Of a stretch of DNA of 64,000 bases, positions 16,501-24,954 are shown one piece after another (positions within the stretch are counted from its first letter, which is position 1; every line of letters starts with the position of its first letter). The DNA lies in NCBI GenBank assembly GCA_029972135.1, contig CP124755.1, positions 1,736,001 to 1,800,000 of the forward strand, read 5' to 3'. The position numbers were made by a program, and so were the translations under genes. The notes beneath the pieces are model-generated. The model was not told the origin of the DNA and made no database searches. It saw only the letters and a list, made by a program, of their open reading frames with translations. The DNA is from Candidatus Thiocaldithrix dubininis. GTDB taxonomy: Bacteria; Pseudomonadota; Gammaproteobacteria; Thiotrichales; Thiotrichaceae.

Positions 16501-17828
16501 GCTGTAAACAGGCTTTGCACATCCACTTTTGCCCGTAATTTTGCCGCCAATAAATACAAGCCGCCTAATTTACGGTGAAAGAATAAGGCATCGGCGGGGG
16601 GTGTATGCCAATAGCCCTGCTCCATGCTTAATGCCATACCCATATCACGAATCCGTGAGGCGAGGCTGGTATTACCAAAATCGTATGCTCCTTTGAAACG
16701 TAAAGGCTCACAGGCCTGGGCGAATAAATCCAATACCGCTTGACGTTGTTCAGGGCGGATTTTCTCTTGGAAGAAACCAATTTGCGCCGCGCCTTGATCC
16801 ATTAATTCACGGTTATATTGCAATGCCCCTTGCATTAATTGCCGATAGCCTTGCGCAATAGCCACGGAATAATCGCGGGTTGCGCCAAAATCTAACAAAA
16901 TGACTTGTTTATGCTGACGGTCATAACGGTAATTAGCAAAATTAGGGTCCGTTTGCACCAAATGAAATTCAAAAATTTCCCGGAATAATAATTCCATCAG
17001 CAAACGCATCACTTCATCCCGTTCTGCTTGCGGCGCATGGGTTAAGGACTCAATCGGCACACCGCCCATATAGGTCATAGCCAGAATATTTTCATTGCTT
17101 AAATCATCATGCACATCCGCTAACGTGTATTCTGGACGATCCGCTAATAAAAACTTATAACGGCGCATGAAAGCTGCTTCTTGTCGATAATCAGCTTCTT
17201 GACTCAGTTGGCGTTTGGCTTCATCAAATAAGGGTTGAAAATCCATATCTTTGGGTAATAAGCCCGACCAACGTAAGATTGACGCCACATTATCCACGTC
17301 ATTTTCAATACTTTCACGAATGCCGGGGTATTGAATTTTCAACGCTAAATGTCGCCCGTCCTTGGTATTAACTGAATGCACTTGCCCAATGGATGCAGCG
17401 GCTAAGGGCTGAAATGAGAACTGAATAAACTTGGGTTCCCAGCCTTTACCCCAGTTATCGTCCAACACCTTGGCTAATTGCGCCAGTGGCATGGGTTTAG
17501 CATCCGCTCGTAAACGCGATAGAATTTCGGTTAAATCAGCCGGTAAAAAGTCGCCCACGTCCATCGATAATAATTGTCCGACTTTCATGGCAGCCCCACG
17601 CAAATTGGCTAATTCATCTGCCACACGCTTAGCATTGGCGGGGGTTAACAATAAATTGCTGACATTGGGGCGCTGCCCTTGCGCAATTTGCCGCGCACCT
17701 TCGGCTAGCATATTGCCTGCTACACCGGTCGCTAATGAACCTAAACGGGCAAGACGGGCTAAGCGTCCAGTAGGGACAGTGGTGCTTTGTTGTTCATCTG
17801 CACTATTCATAGCAAGCTCACATACCAA
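16488..17828 (-). CDS. ABC1/UbiB-type atypical kinase
   Basis: Up to 446 residues; M7 at 17810 is an alternative start. It carries the atypical kinase signatures of the UbiB/ADCK family: AAMKVGQLLSMD (KxGQ), PLAAASIGQVHSV (Ala-rich loop replacing the P-loop), LALKIQYPG (Lys) and VILLDFGATRDY (DFG). The usual HADPHPGN catalytic loop reads QTDPNFANYRYD, as in one bacterial branch of the family. Such proteins act as ATPases/kinases supporting ubiquinone synthesis or lipid handling. No ubi genes are nearby, so the exact role is open. It overlaps guaD tail to tail. Confidence 0.87.
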   Translation of the reverse strand: MVCELAMNSADEQQSTTVPTGRLARLARLGSLATGVAGNMLAEGARQIAQGQRPNVSNLLLTPANAKRVADELANLRGAAMKVGQLLSMDVGDFLPADLTEILSRLRADAKPMPLAQLAKVLDDNWGKGWEPKFIQFSFQPLAAASIGQVHSVNTKDGRHLALKIQYPGIRESIENDVDNVASILRWSGLLPKDMDFQPLFDEAKRQLSQEADYRQEAAFMRRYKFLLADRPEYTLADVHDDLSNENILAMTYMGGVPIESLTHAPQAERDEVMRLLMELLFREIFEFHLVQTDPNFANYRYDRQHKQVILLDFGATRDYSVAIAQGYRQLMQGALQYNRELMDQGAAQIGFFQEKIRPEQRQAVLDLFAQACEPLRFKGAYDFGNTSLASRIRDMGMALSMEQGYWHTPPADALFFHRKLGGLYLLAAKLRAKVDVQSLFTAYLQ

Positions 17829-17994
17829 GGGGATTAAAGGTGAATTAGCAAAGTATTGCTAGCCTTATAGTACACGCTAGCGTGAAAAAAAAAGTAAGGA
17901 ATTTTTAGATTAAAGCCACTTAATTTTAGAATAAGTGTATAAGCAGCAGTTCCCTCTTGAATAAAATTTAATACTTAACTGAAGGATGAATCCT

Positions 17995-18996
17995 ATGATT
18001 AACGCTTATGCAGCACTTGCAGCTAACCAACCCTTAGAACCCTTCCAGTACGACCCGGGCGCATTAAAAGCCCATGAAGTCGAAATCAAAGTCAGTCATT
18101 GTGGTATTTGTCACTCCGACTTAAGCATGCTGAATAATGAATGGGGTATGACCCAATATCCTTTTGTGCCGGGTCATGAAATTGTCGGTACTATTGACGC
18201 GGTTGGCGAAGCCGTTACCCATTTAAGCGTTGGACAAGTTGTAGGCTTGGGCTGGCATTCTAATTACTGCCACCATTGTATGTCTTGCTTATCAGGCGAC
18301 CAGAATTTATGCGCCACTGCACAAGGTACGATTGTTGGTCGACACGGTGGCTTCGCTGATAAAGTCCGGGCCGATGCCAGTGCCGTGATTCCTTTACCCG
18401 AGGGCATGGATATTGCCAGCGCAGGACCGTTATTTTGTGGCGGCATTACCGTTTTTAATCCGCTAAAACAATTTGATGTTAAACCCACTGATAAAGTTGC
18501 TGTGATTGGTATCGGTGGTTTAGGGCATTTAGCGGTGCAATTTTTACACGCTTGGGGCTGTGAGGTAACCGCCTTCACCTCTAGCGCTAGTAAAATTCAA
18601 GAAGCTTTAGACTTAGGCGCAGATCATACCCTCGACTCTCGCAACCCTGATGAATTAACGGCAGCCGCAGGTCGGTTTGATTTCATTATTTCGACGGTTA
18701 ATGTGAAATTAGATTGGCCGTCGTATATGAACACCTTGAAGCCTAAAGGTCGCTTACATTTTGTCGGTGCAACCCTAGAACCCTTGAATATTAGCGCTTT
18801 TTCGCTGATTACCGCACAACGCTCTGTATCAGGTTCGCCGGTAGGTAGCCCAGCGACCATTAAACAAATGTTAGATTTTGCTAAGCAGCATGAGATTCAA
18901 CCCATTGTCGAATTTTATGATTTTAAAGATATAAATGCAGCCATTGAACGCTTAGCCAGTGGTAAAGCGCGTTATCGAGTAGTCCTAAAACATTAA
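17995..18996 (+). CDS. Zinc-dependent NAD(P) alcohol/aldehyde reductase (YahK type)
   Basis: A medium-chain dehydrogenase of about 333 residues. SHCGICHSDL and GHEIVG give the catalytic zinc ligands. HHCMSCLSGDQNLC holds the structural-zinc cysteines. GIGGLGHLAVQFL is the Rossmann glycine motif. An ATG at 17986 exists, but GAAGGA overlaps it and sits eight bases before the ATG at 17995, so the latter is preferred. Substrate is not deducible; relatives reduce a wide range of aldehydes with NADPH. It is monocistronic, with its own terminator. Confidence 0.9.
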   Translation: MINAYAALAANQPLEPFQYDPGALKAHEVEIKVSHCGICHSDLSMLNNEWGMTQYPFVPGHEIVGTIDAVGEAVTHLSVGQVVGLGWHSNYCHHCMSCLSGDQNLCATAQGTIVGRHGGFADKVRADASAVIPLPEGMDIASAGPLFCGGITVFNPLKQFDVKPTDKVAVIGIGGLGHLAVQFLHAWGCEVTAFTSSASKIQEALDLGADHTLDSRNPDELTAAAGRFDFIISTVNVKLDWPSYMNTLKPKGRLHFVGATLEPLNISAFSLITAQRSVSGSPVGSPATIKQMLDFAKQHEIQPIVEFYDFKDINAAIERLASGKARYRVVLKH

Positions 18997-19009
18997 GCAG
19001 CATTGCCCG

Positions 19010-19036
19010 AGCTGAGCTTAATCACTAAGCTCAGCT
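19010..19036 (+). terminator. Terminator after the alcohol dehydrogenase gene
   Basis: Eleven-bp stem AGCTGAGCTTA/TAAGCTCAGCT with an ATCAC loop, 13 bases past the stop. Confidence 0.7.
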
Positions 19037-19045
19037 TCTAAAATA

Positions 19046-19087
19046 AAATGAGAAACACTTTCATTTTCATTTGAAGCTTTTTATACT
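19046..19087 (+). promoter_or_regulatory. Promoter with a possible Fur box before the LbtU-type gene
   Basis: AAATGAGAAACACTTTCATT continues into TTCATTT (19046-19072), a GA/TC dyad that loosely fits Fur-box patterns. A TATACT -10 lies at 19082-19087, and the dyad covers the -35 position. Iron control would suit a siderophore-related porin. The match is imperfect. Confidence 0.4.
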
Positions 19088-19115
19088 AAGCTCACTTTTT
19101 GTGAGGAGTTCGACA

Positions 19116-20099
19116 ATGCGTTATCTAAATTTGCCACTAACGTTAGTTTTGTTTAGTTCAGTTGCACAGGGCGTAGAACTTAATGAACAATGGAGCGTAA
19201 CGGGTACATTAGAGGCGGAATACCAAGTCAACCGCAGCCAAGGTAAAACAGAAAAAGGAGGCTATTTAAGCACCGCTGCGTTGGGAACAACCTTTAAGCC
19301 AAATGAAAAATTAGAATTTAATGGCTCATTACTGTATGAAGAAGATATTGCGGGCGTTGCAACAAAATTAGAAGTAGATGAAGCTTATGGCACATGGCAC
19401 GCACAACCTAACGATAAATTAGACCTAATGCTTGGTAAGAAATATCTGCCGTTTGGGCGCTTTGAAAGCAAAATGGTTTCTGATCCACTTACCTTAGAAT
19501 TGGGTGAAACTCGCAGCAATGCTGCCCTACAAGTCAATCATAAACAAGGCAATATCACTACTGCTGCCTATTTATTCAAAGGCAAAGCGCCTAAATTAAC
19601 TGGCAATGCTGAACATAAACACGGTTATGGCGCAAGCCTACGTTATGAACAGGCCAACACCCAAGCCGGTATTGACTATATTTCCAATATAGGCGAAGCC
19701 CACGAACTGAATACAGCGCGGAAGATTCCGGGCGTAGCGTTACATGCGGCTAAGCAAATTAATAAGGTTACAGTATCGGCTGAACATCTAAGCGCCCTAA
19801 AATCCTTACAAGTCGGCGATTTGGATAATGAGGGTGATGGGGGCTTAACAAGCAAAGCTAAACCCAGCGCAACCCATATAGAAGCCAGTGTCGATTTAAA
19901 TAAAGATCGTAGTTTAGCGCTGGCTTGGAATCGTACTCAACAAGCGACCGCCTTAGATTTGCCCAAACAAGCCTATGGCATTGCTTATCAACAACCATTA
20001 TTTAAGAAATTAAATGGTGGTGTGGAACTGATGCAAAACAAAGACTATGACAAGGTGAAAAGCAAAAGTTTAACCTTGCAAGTGGCTTACGAATTTTAA
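19116..20099 (+). CDS. LbtU-family outer-membrane porin
   Basis: A 327-residue exported beta-barrel. The start at 19116 (MRYLNLPLTLVLFSSVAQG) is chosen because GAGGAG sits seven bases upstream; an in-frame ATG at 19071 would bury the promoter. After the signal peptide comes a run of alternating strands. The segment DLMLGKKYLPFGRFES then MVSDPLTLELGETRSNAA resembles LbtU, the legiobactin-uptake porin of Legionella. The chain ends in a barrel-like strand with terminal Phe (LQVAYEF), as needed for BAM insertion. A siderophore role is inferred from family resemblance and the possible Fur box only. Confidence 0.72.
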   Translation: MRYLNLPLTLVLFSSVAQGVELNEQWSVTGTLEAEYQVNRSQGKTEKGGYLSTAALGTTFKPNEKLEFNGSLLYEEDIAGVATKLEVDEAYGTWHAQPNDKLDLMLGKKYLPFGRFESKMVSDPLTLELGETRSNAALQVNHKQGNITTAAYLFKGKAPKLTGNAEHKHGYGASLRYEQANTQAGIDYISNIGEAHELNTARKIPGVALHAAKQINKVTVSAEHLSALKSLQVGDLDNEGDGGLTSKAKPSATHIEASVDLNKDRSLALAWNRTQQATALDLPKQAYGIAYQQPLFKKLNGGVELMQNKDYDKVKSKSLTLQVAYEF

Positions 20100-20208
20100 G
20101 CAGGCAATTGATATAAACTAAACTTTTGCTGAATAGAACTTTCAAAAAATGTGGAAACGCGCAAACTAATCCTACGTCATAACAATAAAACCAGCGAGGG
20201 ATTAATGT

Positions 20209-20871
20209 ATGTCTAAGTTATCACATAAAGCGTTACGTATCATTGCCTTAAGTTTAACTTGCCTCAGCTTAAACAGTTTATCGGCGGCCGAAATTAAGGC
20301 TTCTTCTAGTGAATTAACAGTAGATGGTTGGCGTATGATTATGCCGACTATCTCAGTTGACGAAGCCAGTGGCAAAACATGGGTTAAATACACCTTGCCC
20401 GATGCCTCTTATCAAAGTTATCCATTAGAATCTGGTGAACCTATTAAAGAAAAGTGGTTTAAAGCGGGTTCGCAAGGCTTAGCCGATACACCTGCCGGTT
20501 ATTCCTTGGAAGATTTAGATGAATTAAAAAATTGGTATATGAACGGTGGCAAAGGTCATTATAACTATGATGACGGTAAATGGACGGAAATTGCGAAAGC
20601 GCCCCCCACTCCAGCAACCCCCAGTGCGCCACCCACAAGCGACGACAGTTATGGCAGTGGACCTTTTGGTGGCGGTCCTATTAGCAATGTGCCAATGGTC
20701 AGTACTAGCGGTGGTTCCAGCGATACCACAGGCGCAAGTGATTTAGCGGCTGAAATGCGGGCAGAACAAGCCAAATGCAAACCCAGCGATGGCAGCCCAG
20801 TTGATCAGGAAGCGTGTAATCGCTATTACAAATTACATGAGGCCTATATCAAAAAAATGGGCGGTAATTAA
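20209..20871 (+). CDS. Hypothetical exported protein
   Basis: A 220-residue protein with a clear signal peptide (ALRIIALSLTCLSLNSLSAAE). GAGGG eight bases before the ATG supports the start. The mature part has a small domain (VDGWRMIMPTISVDEASGK, WVKYTLPDASYQSYPLE), a Pro/Ser/Gly-rich linker (PPTPATPSAPPTSDD), and a C-terminal helical stretch with two Cys (KCKPSDG, EACNRYYKL). I do not recognise the family. It is a single gene with its own terminator. Confidence 0.7.
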   Translation: MSKLSHKALRIIALSLTCLSLNSLSAAEIKASSSELTVDGWRMIMPTISVDEASGKTWVKYTLPDASYQSYPLESGEPIKEKWFKAGSQGLADTPAGYSLEDLDELKNWYMNGGKGHYNYDDGKWTEIAKAPPTPATPSAPPTSDDSYGSGPFGGGPISNVPMVSTSGGSSDTTGASDLAAEMRAEQAKCKPSDGSPVDQEACNRYYKLHEAYIKKMGGN

Positions 20872-20891
20872 ACAATAGATCGTCAATTATT

Positions 20892-20924
20892 AAGTAAGCT
20901 GTCATGTTGGCAGCTTACTTTTCC
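20892..20924 (+). terminator. Rho-independent terminator
   Basis: Ten-bp stem AAGTAAGCTG/CAGCTTACTT followed by TTCC, after the hypothetical exported protein gene. Confidence 0.7.
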
Positions 20925-21003
20925 ACGATTTACTAACATTTACTTTGAGTTTTTAGCAAGCTGCTCTACAGTACATTAGCGATAATGCTAGTTTGGAGCG
21001 GTC

Positions 21004-21450
21004 ATGACAGATGCAAACACGGTTTCACGCCCAGTCATTATTGACGGCGAAATTACCCCATTAGGCGAATTTGACAAAGCCTTATTAAACAGTTTTGCCC
21101 ATGATATTACAGCGCAAACTAACCGCTTTGATAATCTCGCTAAAATGCTGATTGGTTTAAGTATTGCTATTCCCGGTTTATATGCAGCAGTTTTAAGACT
21201 TACCCTAAACCCTAATGTGTCATTATTACAATCACCGTTATTATGGGTGGCGTTTGTTGCTTGGTTATTAACCTTAGGTTTCGCTTTAGTCAGCCTGATT
21301 CCAAACCAACATACGATTGACCCCGATAATATTACCGCTATCGAGCATTATTATCGGGATCAAGCACAACGCAAATGGCGTTTAATGAGCGCTGCCAGCT
21401 TTAGTTGCTTTTTTGGTATTTGCTTTGCCGTATTTAGCTTAACTTTATAA
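21004..21450 (+). CDS. Hypothetical three-TM membrane protein
   Basis: A 148-residue protein with hydrophobic segments at roughly 46-66 (MLIGLSIAIPGLYAAVL), 78-100 (LLWVAFVAWLLTLGFALVSL) and 126-148 (AASFSCFFGICFAVFSL). The hydrophilic N-terminus contains DITAQTNRFDNLAKM, a short amphipathic helix. GGAG sits upstream of the ATG. Family not recognised. It converges on cysM with a gap of ten bases. Confidence 0.7.
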   Translation: MTDANTVSRPVIIDGEITPLGEFDKALLNSFAHDITAQTNRFDNLAKMLIGLSIAIPGLYAAVLRLTLNPNVSLLQSPLLWVAFVAWLLTLGFALVSLIPNQHTIDPDNITAIEHYYRDQAQRKWRLMSAASFSCFFGICFAVFSLTL

Positions 21451-21460
21451 GCATGCTTAT

Positions 21461-22357
21461 TTATTCAGCTGGAAATACGCCCGTTGAAATGTAACGGTCA
21501 CCGCGATCACAAATAATCGAGACAATCGTGGCATGTTCCACTTCTTGGGCTAAACGTAAAGCAGCCGCCACTGCGCCACCCGACGAAACGCCACAGAAAA
21601 TCCCTTCCTCAGCCGCTAAACGGCGCATGGTGGTTTCTGCTTCCGCTTGGCTTACATCCATAAAGCGATCAATTTGTTCCGGCTTAAAAATTTCAGGCAA
21701 ATATTCCGGTGTCCAGCGTCGAATGCCCGGAATTTGATCATTCGCTGTCGCGGGCTGCACACCCACCACTTGAATCGCAGGATTCTGTAATTTTAAAAAG
21801 CTACCTGTACCCATAATCGTGCCGGTTGTGCCCATACTACTCACGAAATGCGTCACCTGCCCTTGTGTATCTCGCCAAATTTCTGGGCCAGTGCCGGTAA
21901 AATGCGCTAAAGGATTATCAGGGTTAGCAAATTGATTTAATACTTTGCCTTTGCCTTCCGCTTGCATCTGTAATGCTAAATCGCGTGAGCCTTCCATACC
22001 CTGCGCCTTGCTAACTAAAATTAATTCCGCGCCATAAGCTTTCATAGAAGCTCGCCGTTCTGCACTCATGGTTTCCGGCATAATTAAGACCATTTTATAG
22101 CCTTTAATCGCCGCTACCATTGCCAAGGCTATACCGGTATTGCCGCTGGTAGCTTCAATCAGCGTATCACCGGGTTGAATCGCGCCCCGTTGTTCAGCAT
22201 GTTGAATCATAGACAAGGCGGGACGATCCTTGACCGAACCGGCAGGATTATTACCTTCCAACTTAACTAACAAGGTATTACTGCTAGCGCCGGGCAAACG
22301 CTGCAAACGAACTAAGGGTGTATTACCAATAAATGCTTCAATAGTGGGATAGTGCAT
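21461..22357 (-). CDS. cysM: Cysteine synthase B (O-acetylserine sulfhydrylase)
   Basis: A 298-residue PLP enzyme making cysteine from O-acetylserine and sulfide or thiosulfate. NPAGSVKDRPALSM carries the Schiff-base lysine (Lys43). LIEATSGNTGIALAM is the substrate loop and SSMGTTGTIMGTG binds the PLP phosphate. It lacks a C-terminal extension. Identity as CysM and not CysK rests on its length and the RRWTPEYLPEIF region typical of CysM. Monocistronic. Confidence 0.93.
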   Translation of the reverse strand: MHYPTIEAFIGNTPLVRLQRLPGASSNTLLVKLEGNNPAGSVKDRPALSMIQHAEQRGAIQPGDTLIEATSGNTGIALAMVAAIKGYKMVLIMPETMSAERRASMKAYGAELILVSKAQGMEGSRDLALQMQAEGKGKVLNQFANPDNPLAHFTGTGPEIWRDTQGQVTHFVSSMGTTGTIMGTGSFLKLQNPAIQVVGVQPATANDQIPGIRRWTPEYLPEIFKPEQIDRFMDVSQAEAETTMRRLAAEEGIFCGVSSGGAVAAALRLAQEVEHATIVSIICDRGDRYISTGVFPAE

Positions 22358-22518
22358 AGCGGTCTCTTAGCTTATAGAAGGTACTAAGTTTAACATATTC
22401 ACGGTTATAGCCCATTAAACCGCATTTGCTATCTCTTCTAAGGAATTTCTCTTTTGGCTTAGGTTTGGCGTATCATGGCAGCCCTTTAATTTAACCCCGA
22501 GTGCCGATTAGGTATCGT

Positions 22519-23637
22519 ATGCAATTTAACAGCACTGAAGAAATTCTTGAGGATCTGGCTCAAGGCAAAATGGTCATTATTGTGGATGACGAAGACCGTG
22601 AGAATGAAGGTGATTTGTTAATGGTGGCGTCATTAACGCGCCCCGAAGATATTAATTTCATGGTAAAAGAAGGTCGGGGTTTAGTGTGTTTAACCTTGAC
22701 ACGCGAACGCTGTAAGCAGCTTAACTTACCGCTAATGAACGCCGCCACAGACGAAGCGCACCGTACCAATTTCACCCTCTCAATTGAAGCGGCTGAAGGT
22801 GTTACCACTGGCATCTCGGCTTATGATCGAGCGCATACCATTCGTACCGCAGTCGCGCCCAACGCTAAACCCGCTGATATTGAACAACCGGGGCATATTT
22901 TCCCGATTATGGCTCAACCGGGCGGCGTATTAACGCGAGCGGGACATACCGAAGCCGGTTGTGACTTAGCCCGTTTAGCGGGGTTTGAACCTGCTGCCGT
23001 GATTGTCGAAATTATGAATGAAGACGGCACAATGGCACGTCGCGCCGATTTAGAATTATTTGCGCAAAAACATCATTTGAAAATGGGCACGATTGAAGAT
23101 TTGATTCGTTATCGTGTACACAATGAAAAAACTGTAGAGCGCGTACACGAACAAGCCATTAACACAGAATTTGGTGAATTTCAGTTGGTGGCTTATCAAG
23201 AGCTTGCCCAACAAAAGGTTCACTTAGCGCTAATCAAAGGCGATCTACAGCACAATGATGCGCCATTAGTGCGGGTACATTTGGAAAATGAAATGTGCGA
23301 TTTATTAGCGTTAGCTGCCCCGGTTTGCGGTTGGCCCTTACGGAGTGCAATGCAACGTATCCAACAAGAGGCAAGCGGCGTAATTGTGATTCTGCGTGAC
23401 GCTATTCCTGCCCAAGATTTAGTACAACGTTTAAAACAAACTGCAAAAGAGTTTGAATCTCATGGCAATCTTGCGGACAATAAGCCTTCCTCACCAGCCG
23501 AATTAAAAACCTACGGTATTGGTGCGCAAATATTAGCCGATCTTGGCATTAAACAAATGCGGGTTATGAGTGCACCAAAGCGTTTTCAAGGTATCGCTGG
23601 TTTTGGTTTAGCAATCGTGGATTATGTACAGGATTAA
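22519..23637 (+). CDS. ribBA: RibB fused to a degenerate GTP cyclohydrolase II domain
   Basis: A 372-residue protein of the RibBA type; the start is ATG at 22519 (MQFNSTEEILEDL), with a GTG 18 bases upstream less likely. The N-terminal DHBP synthase half is intact: VDDEDRENEGDLLMVA, and HTEAGCDLARLAG with the catalytic His. It forms the four-carbon riboflavin precursor from ribulose 5-phosphate. The C-terminal RibA half has lost the zinc cysteines: the usual ECLTGDxxGSxRCDCG motif reads NEMCDLLALAAPVCG. This half is probably not a cyclohydrolase (RibX-like), so a separate ribA should exist elsewhere. First gene of a ribH-nusB operon. Confidence 0.92.
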   Translation: MQFNSTEEILEDLAQGKMVIIVDDEDRENEGDLLMVASLTRPEDINFMVKEGRGLVCLTLTRERCKQLNLPLMNAATDEAHRTNFTLSIEAAEGVTTGISAYDRAHTIRTAVAPNAKPADIEQPGHIFPIMAQPGGVLTRAGHTEAGCDLARLAGFEPAAVIVEIMNEDGTMARRADLELFAQKHHLKMGTIEDLIRYRVHNEKTVERVHEQAINTEFGEFQLVAYQELAQQKVHLALIKGDLQHNDAPLVRVHLENEMCDLLALAAPVCGWPLRSAMQRIQQEASGVIVILRDAIPAQDLVQRLKQTAKEFESHGNLADNKPSSPAELKTYGIGAQILADLGIKQMRVMSAPKRFQGIAGFGLAIVDYVQD

Positions 23638-23680
23638 GCAATCCTGAGAGTTCTTTGACAATAGATGGGAAGTTTGGCAC

Positions 23681-24157
23681 ATGGGCGTCAATGTAATTGA
23701 AGGCGATTTTGCCCCGCAAGAAGCAAAATATGGGATTGTAGTCGCACGCTTTAACAGCTTTATTGTAGAAAGCTTATTAGCCGGTGCTATTGATGCACTG
23801 AAACGGCATGGTGCAGTCAAAGAAGAGGATATTGATGTGGTGCGCGTACCGGGCGCTTATGAATTGCCATTAGCCGCCCAAGCAATGGCTGCCAACGGGG
23901 ATTATGATGCCATTATTGCCCTAGGTGCTGTCATTCGTGGAAGCACGCCGCATTTTGATTACGTCGCAGGTGAAGCCAGCAAAGGTTTAGCCAATGTCGG
24001 TTTAAGCCATGAATTACCCATTATTTTTGGCGTATTAACCACCGATACGATTGAACAAGCCATTGAACGCGCAGGTACGAAAGCAGGCAATAAAGGCGCA
24101 GAAGCGGCGCTGTCTGCCTTAGAAATGGTGTCTTTATTGCGCAAGATCAGGAAATAA
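23681..24157 (+). CDS. ribH: Lumazine synthase
   Basis: A 158-residue subunit of 6,7-dimethyl-8-ribityllumazine synthase, the penultimate step of riboflavin synthesis. Hallmarks: [30 protein letters not shown], and [16 protein letters not shown] with the catalytic His. GGGAAGTTTGGCAC precedes the ATG. It sits 43 bases after ribBA and two bases before nusB, the common gammaproteobacterial order. Confidence 0.96.
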   Translation: MGVNVIEGDFAPQEAKYGIVVARFNSFIVESLLAGAIDALKRHGAVKEEDIDVVRVPGAYELPLAAQAMAANGDYDAIIALGAVIRGSTPHFDYVAGEASKGLANVGLSHELPIIFGVLTTDTIEQAIERAGTKAGNKGAEAALSALEMVSLLRKIRK

Positions 24158-24159
24158 TT

Positions 24160-24666
24160 ATGTCAGCTAAACCGCGAAGACCGGCTGGAGATAATACGCA
24201 CCAGCAGTTAATTGCTCGGCGGCGCGTTGCTCGTCGACTGGCTATGCAAGGCACGTATCAATGGATTATGACAGGCAATAGTTTTCAGGAAATTTATTTA
24301 TATTTCCAAGAAGATCTTGAATTAGCCGCTGAATTCCGCAAATCGGATACTGCCTTTTTTCATCGTTTATTACGTTCTGCTATCGAAAATACGGAAGAGC
24401 TAGAAAACCGCATTACGCCGCATTTAGACCGTAAACTTAATCAAGTTGATCCCATCGAACATGCGGTGTTACGCGTAGCGACGTGTGAACTGCTGTATCA
24501 CATTGAAACACCTTACAAAGTTGTGGTAAATGAGTACATCAACTTAGCGAAAAAATTTGGTGCAGAACAAGCGCATAAGTTCGTCAATGGCGTTTTGGAT
24601 AAGCTGGCATTAGATATCCGCAGTTTAGAAAGCCGTGCCCAACGCAATAACGGCACTCAAGCTTAA
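24160..24666 (+). CDS. nusB: Transcription antitermination factor NusB
   Basis: A 168-residue all-helical RNA-binding protein that joins NusE (S10) on boxA of rRNA leaders. RRVARRLAMQGTYQWIM at the N-terminus and IEHAVLRVATCELLYHIETPYKVVVNEYINLAKKF (in two parts, about residues 98-132) are the family signatures. It ends with FVNGVLDKLALDIR. Translational coupling to ribH is likely, given the two-base gap. Confidence 0.95.
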   Translation: MSAKPRRPAGDNTHQQLIARRRVARRLAMQGTYQWIMTGNSFQEIYLYFQEDLELAAEFRKSDTAFFHRLLRSAIENTEELENRITPHLDRKLNQVDPIEHAVLRVATCELLYHIETPYKVVVNEYINLAKKFGAEQAHKFVNGVLDKLALDIRSLESRAQRNNGTQA

Positions 24667-24721
24667 AATTGCAATAACCTTTCATCTGCTCTACGCAAAA
24701 TCTGCACAACTGCACAGTAAG

Positions 24722-24757
24722 CTCATAAGGGTAAATTGATATTTATCCTTATGATTT
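24722..24757. repeat. Long inverted repeat between nusB and a small ORF
   Basis: CATAAGGGTAAAT/ATTTATCCTTATG, 13 bp with one G-T pair and a TGAT loop. It could terminate the rib-nusB operon or act as an operator for the small gene starting 26 bases downstream. No U-run follows. Confidence 0.55.
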
Positions 24758-24782
24758 AACAAGAAGTGCAGGAGTACGCACC

Positions 24783-24953
24783 ATGAGCTTGCAGTTACCA
24801 CAATTTATGGGTTTATCTAAACCCAGCAATGCCCAAATTAGTTTAATGTTTCCTAAAACACATTGCGGCAATCACGCCCTACCCCTTTCCTTGCAACAGC
24901 GCCAAGCTTGGCATCAACGCTTACAACGTTTATTTGCCCGCCAGCAATATTGA
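24783..24953 (+). CDS. Small hypothetical protein (56 aa)
   Basis: An ATG at 24783 with AGGAG eight bases upstream opens a 56-codon frame: MSLQLPQFMGLSKPSNAQIS, then a region with LMFPKTHCGNHALPLSLQQ, ending in a basic Gln/Arg-rich helix (QRQAWHQRLQRLFARQQY). The good ribosome site, basic amphipathic end and compact fit between nusB and the convergent ligase gene argue that it is real. No family recognised, and no core motif resembling the graspetide precursor is present. It ends one base before the ligase stop. Confidence 0.55.
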   Translation: MSLQLPQFMGLSKPSNAQISLMFPKTHCGNHALPLSLQQRQAWHQRLQRLFARQQY

Positions 24954-24954
24954 T

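Noticed and set aside
20130-20190. GAACTTTC as a sigma-E promoter for the gene at 20209
   Set aside because: No TCNAA-type -10 at the proper distance.
22380-22518. FMN riboswitch before ribBA
   Set aside because: None of the conserved RFN-element sequence blocks was seen in this short leader.
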